Under the pieces are notes generated by a model, which saw only the letters and a list, made by a program, of their open reading frames with translations, was not told the DNA's origin and ran no database searches. A stretch of DNA of 64,000 nt from Rhabditophanes sp. KR3021 (taxonomy: Eukaryota > Nematoda > Chromadorea > Rhabditida > Alloionematidae): positions 2,914,001 to 2,978,000 of the forward strand of contig CAUJLY010000006.1 of NCBI GenBank assembly GCA_963281155.1, written 5' to 3'. Below are positions 51,115 through 60,375 of the stretch, piece after piece. The first letter of the stretch is position 1. Every line of letters begins with the position of its first letter. Position numbers and translations under genes: made by a program.

Positions 51115-52960
51115 TGACAAAAGGCGAATATAGGTTTCTAGTTTCCTGAAAGTAATAAACACTTCATATTATTTAAGATATCTCTGATATTATGATATGC
51201 AGTTAGGGGAATTGTGGTAAATATGATGAATCACATAATGTATATTTAGACATGTTTAATTTTTAAATAAATCAAAGACTTGGTATAATGAACAATAATA
51301 ATAATGAAAATGAAATTTGATATATCTTGGCGATTTAATTGTTGCCCCACCCAATATCACGATATCACGTTACATCTAGGTTCAATTGGCTCAACCTATA
51401 TGAAGAATGTCAAGGAATAACCGCCTTTTAGGGTAAAGATGACATTGTCTAAAGTATGTGGAGAAGAAAACTTTTCACAGCCACAATCAAGACATTTTAA
51501 TGCGCATATTTTAGTGTCAAAGTATCTAAATTGGAAAATAACAAAGCTTCATTATATACCATCTCAATTATGGTACACTTAATTTAAAAAGACAAAACGG
51601 ACCATTAATAGATATCAAAAGTGAAAAAACATGTTAACATCAAAAATATTGAATATAATAGAAATAGTGTAATAAAATGTAAATAACAAATAGCCATTTA
51701 ATAGTGTTGATTGTCATGTCAAAATAGACAAATCAAAAAGGTTCGGTCTAATGATAATATGACAACACCGAAGTGAAATTTTCAACTTCTTCATAAATGG
51801 AGATGTAAATATACTACTTAATTCCTACAAATGAATTAATGTCTAGGAGCAGTATATACGTAATCATGTGGTTTTACGGTACGGCCTTTTAAAATAACAA
51901 GTATAGTTTTACTTTTTCTAGTTTTGACACATGCGCACAAAAAATAATAGAAATTATGATAAAGAGAACTAAAGTGATTGATTCAGAGAAATAAGGAAAA
52001 CTATGTTACTATTTATTATCAACCGTATAAATTTTAGTATAATTAAAGGGATATATGCAAAGATATGTATTTAATATATTCATTCTATTCTTTATATACC
52101 ACAATAAGATAATGAAATGGTGTAGTTTGTACAAACAATTTAATCAAAAAATGAACTTTTTAAATATTTTGGATATAGAGGTATGTCAATATAAGTGGTT
52201 GTGATGGTGGTGTGATATATGAAATGATTTGGAATAACTCGGATATCCTTTTGAATAAAATTTAAATGTGAATGTAGTGTGTAAAATCAAACAATTGAGG
52301 CAAACCAAATGGGAAAACATCATAACCTAGGATCAATTGGTGAACGGCCTTGTTGCGGTGGGGATATAAATGAGAATTAACTGAATACATACGCCTTTTA
52401 TCACTCTTTTGAGGAAAAAGGGTTTTGGGATTGCAAATTAATATTTAAATGCGGGTAGATTACCCCTTTTAAAAAAGTTGCACTTTGGGGTAATTTGTCT
52501 TTTCTTATATACTATTTCATACTATTTATAGGATGATACATATATCAATTTGCATTTATCAAAATCTTTTTTGATGTTCATTTAAATCTACTGCATATTG
52601 AGTCCTTGATCTCTATGTAAGTAATAAAGTTTTGTTATCTATCTTTATCATCTTGCTGTTATATGTGTGTTTTAATAATAAAGTTTTTAACCGAAATTAT
52701 AATTACTTTTGGATTTAATTTCTTTATGCTGATTGATATGTGTAGTCATTTAAACAAATCTTGAATGAGACTACAATATGATATATGAATGTGTGGATCA
52801 AAGAATTCTTCCTTAACAAAAGTACATTATTTAAATAAATTAAATGTTTAAAAAGTAAGAGAGTGGAGTTTGATGGAACAAGTCGAGTCTATTTGTAGCC
52901 AAATACACTTTAATGTGGTATCTGAACATTCACACTGACTACGAATTTATCAATAATAAA
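51115..52960. other. Intergenic, nothing recognised
   Basis: About 1.8 kb between divergently transcribed genes, AT-rich, with no plausible gene or RNA. Confidence 0.5.
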
Positions 52961-52967
52961 TACATGC

Positions 52968-52981
52968 ATTTCCATGGCAAC
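52968..52981 (+). promoter_or_regulatory. X-box (RFX/DAF-19 site) of BBS2
   Basis: ATTTCCATGGCAAC is an imperfect inverted repeat that matches the X-box consensus (RTTNCCATRGNAAC-like) at nearly every position. It lies 76 nt upstream of the BBS2 start codon, within the usual promoter-proximal distance for ciliary genes controlled by RFX factors. It predicts expression restricted to ciliated (in nematodes, sensory) cells. Confidence 0.75.
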
Positions 52982-53056
52982 GGATAAGTTATTATAAAAT
53001 AGTAATAAGTTAAGAGAAAGTGTTTTGGCAATATTTTTAATATCATTAATACAAAA

Positions 53057-55530
53057 ATGACCTCTACATTGTTGTCTGTTTTTGATTTTGATTTGAATCA
53101 CCATGTTAACACTAATTGCGCTGCAATTGGCAAATTTATCGAAAACGGAGTCGATGAAGTTGCCGTCGCCACTCCTGAAAACAAAATTATCCTACACGAC
53201 GACAGTAAGTACAAAGTATTACACCACCAAAAATAAGATCCACTTTTAGTTACATCAATTCATAACTTTAATATGAAAATAAATTGTCTTAAATCTTTTA
53301 AGATAAGTGAAGAGAGTGAATATGATTTATTATTAATTGGTACAGTTAATAGTATTATTTGTTATGACATCAGCAAGAATAAGACTATCTTTAGTCGAGA
53401 TATGCCTGAAGGTGTTAATTGTATTGAGGTAACTACAATAATAATTATTGTTATATTTGTACTTTGCTGTATTTGACGTCATCACCCATCACCATGTACC
53501 TTTGTCCGTCTGTCTATTTTATTTATGTAAATTTTTGTGTTTATTCAGTAGTGTGTTAGTTGGGAACTTATAAATCAACGTTAAGGTATATGCGAGATGT
53601 CCATTTTGTCGACATATTAAAATAAAACAAAAAATGTTTGATTAAGTTGTGTGGTGGTGGTTGTCTATGTACAGAAGTTGCAAGGAAAAGGATAGATAGT
53701 GGTAGTTTATATGTATCAGATGCAAATCAAAATTTTAACGATTTTATCCCTTAATTATACCGACTTTCTCTACTTTAGATATCTAACACTTTGGATTCTG
53801 AAAAACAAGTTTACATTGTTTGCGGCTGTGGTTCAGCCATTTGGGGGTTAGATGTCAATGGGGAAGAAAAGTTTTGGACGACGGTTGGCAGCACGATAAA
53901 TTGCATAGCAATTAGTGATATTGATGATGACACTTTTGAAGAATTACTAGTCGGAAACGAAGATCAAGACATTAAAATATTTAAAAAAGACATGATGGTC
54001 GATGAAATTAATGAAAAAGATTCTGTCATCACATTAACAGCCATTGACCAAGGAGTTTTCGCCTTTGGTTTGTCAAGTGGCATTATAGGGCTGTTTGCCG
54101 AAGGAAGGCAAATGTGGAGAATTAAATGCAAACACCCCGTCGTTGGATTCATCCGTTTTCCCGATGAAAAGTGTGTGACAAATGTTTTGTCTAATGGTTT
54201 AATTGAGATTAGATATCAGGATACTGGCGAGGTAGTTACAAGGCATAACTGTGATAGAAATGTAACAAATATGTTTTTGGCACAACTTAATGCGGCTGAG
54301 ACTCCTCAACTAACGATTGTATCCTCAGATGGTAGAATTATATGTTTTAATTACAAAAGTAGTTTAATGAGTGAGCATAATCGTGCCCAAGAAATAATTC
54401 GGCAATTTGATACTAAGCGTAATACTCTTCTCACTGAGCTACAGCTTTATGAAAATAAATCTATTGAGGATGTCTCACATTCAATTAAAATCCTCCGCGA
54501 AACACACCTAAACGTTGATTTAGAAATTACTATGCATAGAGGAATTGAAGTCATTGTGGATGTTGATGAGGATGTCGAAATAAGAGCTGTCATATTCATT
54601 GCTGAAGGCATCTTCAAAGGTGAAACAGTCGTATCTCATCCTAATAAGGACTTTTCCAACAGAGTAGTTGTTCCAATCAAGTATGATGGAGATGTCCAAG
54701 TCGATCTTGTAATTAGAGTAATGATTGCTTTTCCAAACAATGATACCCATTTTCAAATGATGGAAACAGTAAAAAGTATCCCTAAATTCGCTTCCCTTAT
54801 ATACGTAAAGAATGAAGCTGCTGAGCAAGAGAGCAATGTTGAAATGCAATTTGTGAGTTCTAATTTTAAACTGAGTGAATGGTTTGATTACAATTTCCTG
54901 GCCGAAGTTAATACGGAAGATACTCCGGTAAAACGGTTCTATTCCCTTAGAAACAAAAATTATCTCGTCATAAAAAGAGATGACGATGGTTATTTACACA
55001 TTCATCATAATGACATTAAACTTGTGGGTGAATTAGTACAATCTATTGCTAAATATCACGACCTCAGAGAATTAAAATCTGTTGCTTATTTTCCTTTTGA
55101 AGAGGAGAAAATGAAGCAAATGGCAGTTGAGGTAAAAATCATATAGTTTCTAACATAATTTTGCTTAAAGATTGAAGGCGCTTATGAAATAAATAACAGG
55201 ATGGCGGCAGAATTTGCTCAAAAGATAAGCTTAGCGAAGGAATGTGTTATTAGAGGTGAAGACTTCATAGCTAACCACCAATATAGTTCCTGTAAAAAAG
55301 TTTTTAACAGAGCCAATGTAATGAACCAAGATTTGTTGGCACAGCATCGTATTCGCGTTAAAACACGCCAAACGCTTCTTAATTTGTTCAAATCATTAAA
55401 TGCTTCCATTGATTTGTATTCAAAACTGCGTGTCGGGCATGCCGCTTCATCCCTAATTGTTGAGAGCCGCAAGGCAATTGCTGATGAAAGCTTGAACTTG
55501 ATTCCAAGTATTCTGAGGCACGGTTTATAA
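53057..55530 (+). CDS. bbs-2: Bardet-Biedl syndrome 2 protein, BBSome subunit, 4 exons
   Basis: Join(53057..53204, 53250..53428, 53779..55131, 55171..55530), 679 aa, close to the usual ~720. It starts with the BBS2 N-terminal propeller (VFDFDLNHHVNTNCAAIGKF, ATPENKIILHDD) and continues through WGLDVNGEEKFWTTVG, ELLVGNEDQDIKIFK, FAFGLSSGIIGLF and QMWRIKCKHPVVGF. After a helical linker (AQEIIRQFDTKRNTLLTELQ) come the C-terminal GAE-like and helical regions. BBS2 forms the BBSome core with BBS7 and BBS9 and moves membrane cargo such as GPCRs through cilia. Intron lengths are 45, 350 and 39 nt, all in phase. The promoter X-box agrees with a ciliary role. Confidence 0.96.
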
Positions 55531-55602
55531 ACAAACGTATACCATATACTCTATATATTCATCGGCTCTTCATTATTTTAATAACACCCCTTCTTACATT
55601 CA

Positions 55603-55608
55603 AATAAA
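55603..55608 (+). terminator. Poly(A) signal between BBS2 and the G-alpha-like gene
   Basis: AATAAA 73 nt after the BBS2 stop and 230 nt before the next start codon. Confidence 0.5.
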
Positions 55609-55837
55609 TTTTTTAATAATCATAATTTTCACTTATGTTAAACGTCAGAAAGTGTTATTTTTAGGTTTACATCCTCTAAAGAGGCATATAAACAATAGGT
55701 GTAAAAGTTATATATTACACTTCGTTATTTGTGGTAGTTTATCTTTTGCTCGCCTGTTAAAATTATTGTTCGTAGTAATTTTATTTTTTATTAACACTGT
55801 AATTGCATGCTAACATATATGTTTAAGTATATTTCAG

Positions 55838-57249
55838 ATGGTTCTTTATGAAATTTGGAACTTCATTTTATCTACTTTTGTCCCAATTTGGCGCCTTTTA
55901 CCATCCTGTTGGGCCAAAGTAAGTTCTTTGTATGAGACCGATAATGTTGAAAATGTAGCAGATGATTTAATTGAAGTTAAGGTTCAAAAAAAGGCTGATC
56001 GTAAAAAAACTCGGACTGTTGACAATCCGTATAAAAACAATACTTATGGTTATTTCATTTCACAACTTAATAAGATTAAAGAAACAAATGCCCCTCAAAT
56101 TGTTTCGGAAACCGATAATTTCCAAATTATCATCACAGGTAACTTTTTTTCTATCTTTACGTTTGACTCTTTTTAAGGGAAAAAAGGAACTGGAAAAACA
56201 ACCATGCTGAAATTTATTGACCAATTCTATGGTATTCCATCTCCAATTGCAGAAAATGTTCAAAAATGCGATATTTTGTTTATTATAACAAAAAATATCT
56301 ATTGAAATGCTAACTGTCGCTTTTGAAGAAGGATATATTGGTAAAGATTATGCTGTTGTAAGTTTTAAATAAAGTTTATAATATCATCTCCGATTAAATT
56401 AGACTCAATTTATGCCAATAACAAATTATGCCATTGGAAATGTTCAATCAAACTATCAAATTAATACTGACCTTGAAGTAGCTTTAAAAAATGTTTATGG
56501 ATCAGCGTGGTTTCAAACATATTTGGATAAAAATAAAGACAACTACATTCAATGCACAACTGCAAATTATATTAAATTAAACATTAGTAGACTTTTGGAA
56601 AGAAATTATAAAATAACACCTGATGATCGCCTGAATATTATCTTGCACAAACCAAAAACGGTCGACGCTTATGGTAAAATAGGAAGAACCTCACTCGTCT
56701 TAAACGTTATTAGGGAAGCGAATATGTATATTCCTGGTCTCGAAAACGTCCAAATTGCCATATATTTGATTGATCCTGCCTTGTTTGTTGATTTTCTTGC
56801 TGGAAATAATAAAAAAGACGTTGGGTATTTGCAAATTTTGGAAGAATTCACAAAATTAGTCAAGACCCAAAAGTTCGCTCAAACTTCATTGATTGCCGTT
56901 GTTACGATTAAAAATGATGAGACTGTCAGGAAACTAGTAAATCCAGCTTATTTGCCAAAGAGTAGTTTCCATAAAGGTAGTTGTTTTAAACGCATTTAAT
57001 CTTACGTAAGCGCATGTTATAGGTGGTGATCGATATGGGAAAGCTATTCTAGCAATTCGGCAAGCTTTTGACAAAATTGTTTTGGAAGAGATACCAAACT
57101 CCCCACCTGATTTGCATTATATCCAAACTGATATTTTTGATAAGGATTCCTTTCCTTCGACCTTTGCTGATATTTTAAATCACTCGAAAAACACTATGAT
57201 TAGCACGCAATTGCTCCCTTATAGTACCTCACAAGGACTTTCTGCCTAG
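55838..57249 (+). CDS. Highly divergent G-protein alpha-like protein, 4 exons, one frame break
   Basis: Join(55838..56138, 56178..56357, 56403..56976, 57023..57249), introns 39, 45 and 46 nt. The frame breaks once, at the A-run 56290-56295. Skipping one A gives a continuous 426-aa protein that follows G-alpha along its length. Strand 1 and the P-loop read FQIIITGKKGTGKTT, intact GxxxxGKT at about 101-108. The helical domain follows (ISIEMLTVAFEEG; LEVALKNVYGSAWFQTYLDK; ANYIKLNISRLLERNYKITP). But switch I (normally RxKTTG) reads IILHKPKT, switch II (DVGGQ) reads NVIREA at about 261, NKxD reads TIKND, and TCAT reads TDIF. The N-terminus is about 60 residues longer than usual, without MGxxxS, and the C-terminus is extended. 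Nucleotide cycling is unlikely. TTTCAG abuts the ATG (trans-splice-like). Fold assignment firm, function unknown. Confidence 0.82.
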
Positions 57250-58160
57250 ATTGAACATTGTCCTTTTTTGTGACTTTTTAAATTTTTCATCGCAATCATA
57301 CTGTGGTCATAAGTAGTTGTTAATATTTTACTAATAGTTTTGTAGTACGGAAATACGTTCATTTTTTAAGTTTCAACACATTTTAATCAACATCATTTCT
57401 TTTCCCGTCATCAGCAATATTATCGTATATCTATTGTTCTTTTTACATATTAAACCAATTTTACACAACATCCCATCAAATTACCATCCTTTCCTTCGTA
57501 TACAAGTTTATATTGTACTTACTATGCTGATGTTTTGGTTACAAACTGTTACTATGACGTAAACGCATTTAACATAGTAAAAAAGAGCGAAGGCAATTGG
57601 TTGGCACCTGTATCACATACCCTTTCCTGTTACAACGAATTTTACGCGACGGTATACCTCTATTTTAAACTTTTACCAAAATTCAAATATCAAATGGCAT
57701 GAAAATAAGGAGTTATCAAAATATATACGCAGAGAAATGAGCGAAGTTACCTATTCAACGAATATAAGTATATGTATATCACACTTAATTATTTTAAACA
57801 AAATACACTTCTTAAAGAACAATAAATTAAGTAATCTTTAAACACATCACCTAAACTAATTGATAAAAAATGCAAGAAATTGGTGTTGATAAAATATCCA
57901 CTAACCTTAAGCATAAAAACATGAGCATAAATCAGTTTATATCTCAAATTTCGATAAGAATATACATAAAATGTATAAGATTGATCTTAGATATTGCCTT
58001 CAAAATATTAATGATGATTACTAAGCACGCGAAATGATGTATGTTTACAATCTAATCTATTGGTGTATTACATTGACATATCACGCCGTATCTCGGAAAA
58101 GAGGCACCATTTTAACTATATTAAATTAACGTCAAAACCATTGCTTTTACTCATTTTTAT
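57250..58160. other. Intergenic, nothing recognised
   Basis: AT-rich, about 0.9 kb, containing the 3' flank of the G-alpha-like gene and the promoter of the phosphatase gene. Confidence 0.5.
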
Positions 58161-58168
58161 TGTTTAAG

Positions 58169-59416
58169 ATGCAAAAGTTAAGTTTGTTTTTTTGCACCAC
58201 ATTTCTTTTATTGATAACTTTCATATATGCTAACATTTTAAATGATACTGATGTTGTCGATACTTTAAATAGTACTACGAGGACATTGAAATTTGTTCAA
58301 GCCATTTGGATTCATGGAAACAGTGCTCCTGACGGGTTGCCTTATCCTTTTGACCTAAACACTGAGGATAAATGGGTCAGGGGTTGGGATCAATTGACAG
58401 ATGTATGGATGCTTTTTGCTATTTTTAAATAATTTTCTATTTCAGGTAGGAATAAATGAAATGAAAGAATTAGGTGATTTTTTAAAATCACGTTACGTAG
58501 GCACGTTTGTAAATAGTACTTATTCCAGCAAAAATGTCTATATAAGATCATCCGATTCGATGCGAGCTTTATCGAGTGCTCAAGCATTGACATTAGGTTT
58601 GTATCCTGTATCAAAAAGGTCCTCGCTACCTGTTCAAATCGTACCCATCCACGCCCCCTCTCCACATGACAACGATGCCCTTTTGAAACCAGTTGCCTTC
58701 GAATGTCCTGAATATAATAATCAAGCCCAACATGTGAACCAAAATTTATTTAATTCACTAAGTCAAAACTACACGTCATTTTTTGAATTTTTGGGTAATG
58801 TCACAGGCTTTGAAGAAGCCATCACTTTAAAACAGATTATTAATGTTTATGATGTGAGTAATGAAATATTGCACATAATTTGACACAACCAGAATGGATG
58901 CACAAAACTTGGCCTGAGCACAACAATAACACGACTCTTCAAATAATTTCTGAAATAAAAAGAATAGCAACTTTTCACGCCTTCAACGAGGAGCAATTGT
59001 CGTTGTTAAAAGGTGGCTTTGTATTGGGTCATATGCTAGCCAATATACAAAAAACTATAAATAACCATCATAAATGCAATCGCAACATGGTCCTGTACTC
59101 ATCACATGATAGCACCTTGTATGCGTTAATGGCATCCTTAAAACTGCAACCAGATTATCTACTCTCACACGCAGCATGTCTAATGATAGAACTTTTCGAG
59201 GTGTCAAATGAAACCTATGAAATTGAACTTTCCTTACGCAACAACCATGTTGTAACAATATTAAATATTCCGGATTGTGGGATGTCTTGCGAATGGAACA
59301 AATTTGTTGAGATTTACCGAGAACGGGAATACGACACCAAAAAAGAACTATTTCGCGAATGTGGTCGTGAGTATTGTGATGTTGAGGATGCTGGGATCTT
59401 TGAGTATGCTGACTGA
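58169..59416 (+). CDS. Secreted histidine acid phosphatase-like protein with altered catalytic motif
   Basis: Exons 58169..58402 and 58446 onward, signal peptide (KLSLFFCTTFLLLITFIYA). Family features are PYPFDLNTEDKWVRGWDQL, then the second-Arg segment VYIRSSDSMRALSSAQA, YSSHDSTLYALMASL with the proton-donor HD, and a Cys-containing tail (IPDCGMSCEW, FRECGREYC). The signature RHGxRxP reads IHGNSAP at about 48-54: the nucleophile His stays but both Arg are gone. The frame shifts near 58872-58880. Either a 35-nt intron (58858-58892) is spliced (389 aa, in phase), or one base is missing, which restores the family segment HNLTQPEW (about 401 aa). TTTAAG abuts the ATG. Related enzymes are secreted or lysosomal; this one is probably weak or inactive. 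Confidence 0.85.
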
Positions 59417-60375
59417 TGATATTACACCACATTATATTAACAATCCTGCGATTATCAGTTTTTAAATTTGCTTTTTTGTTTTTAATCTAATCTTTGTATT
59501 GTTAAGCGCATCTTTATTTTTATCTATTTTATAGCTTCTATCACCAACCCTAGATCAACATTAACAGCTTTTTATGATAATATTTTGATGATTTAAATTA
59601 TAAAAAAATATCAGACAAAAAAGGAGCTATCGTTACGTGATTGTTTGATTGTCGCCATGTAATTGTCCAAAAACATATAAAAAACTGTTGTACGAATATC
59701 TTACAAAAGTATTATTGAATGGAGCTAAATACTGGAGGTAGTGATAAAAATGATAATTTAATTTGAAGTAGTCATATAAATTATATATACATATTTATAT
59801 GTGATTTAACGATACTCATATGTTATTCAAAGATATTTATAAATGATTTATGTGTCTTTTACCTTCATTAACAAAAAAACTTTCTTAACGGTGCTAAATT
59901 TTGTTTGCGCTGTTTATTTACTGAATTGATTTCGAGACCTCACTGCATTCCACTACAAAAATTTCTTTTTATGCATTCTTTGATCAAAATGTTTGGGCCA
60001 TACCAATGAAATTGCAGCAAATGAATGTATATTAAACATTTAGAGCAAAGACTCGTCAAGTGAAGACGATAAAAACATTTAAATTCTTCACCTGCTCCTT
60101 TGAAACGTTACTTGCGTAAAGGAACAAGCAAAGCAATAGAATTAGGGTTTTAATTTACTTTTGTACGCACTTTCCAGATTTATTTGTTTTTAATGTGCTT
60201 CTTCTCAATATCAGTAAAAGATTTGAATGATTCTTATGATAAGGAAAAGTTACTCGGTTACTAAACATATTCTCGTTCTATATATTGAAAACTATTATTC
60301 ATATCTTTTGACACTTGCTATTGTGTGGTATGAGGAGTTTTTTGATTAGACTGTCTAATTAATTATCTACATATT
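59417..60375. other. Intergenic, nothing recognised
   Basis: AT-rich spacer before the LRR-Ig receptor gene; I see no gene, RNA or repeat. Confidence 0.5.

Noticed and set aside
56200..56225. A 21-nt intron (GTATTCC...TTGCAG) in the G-alpha-like gene
   Set aside because: Too short for this genome's splicing, a multiple of three, and it does not repair the frame break at 56290.
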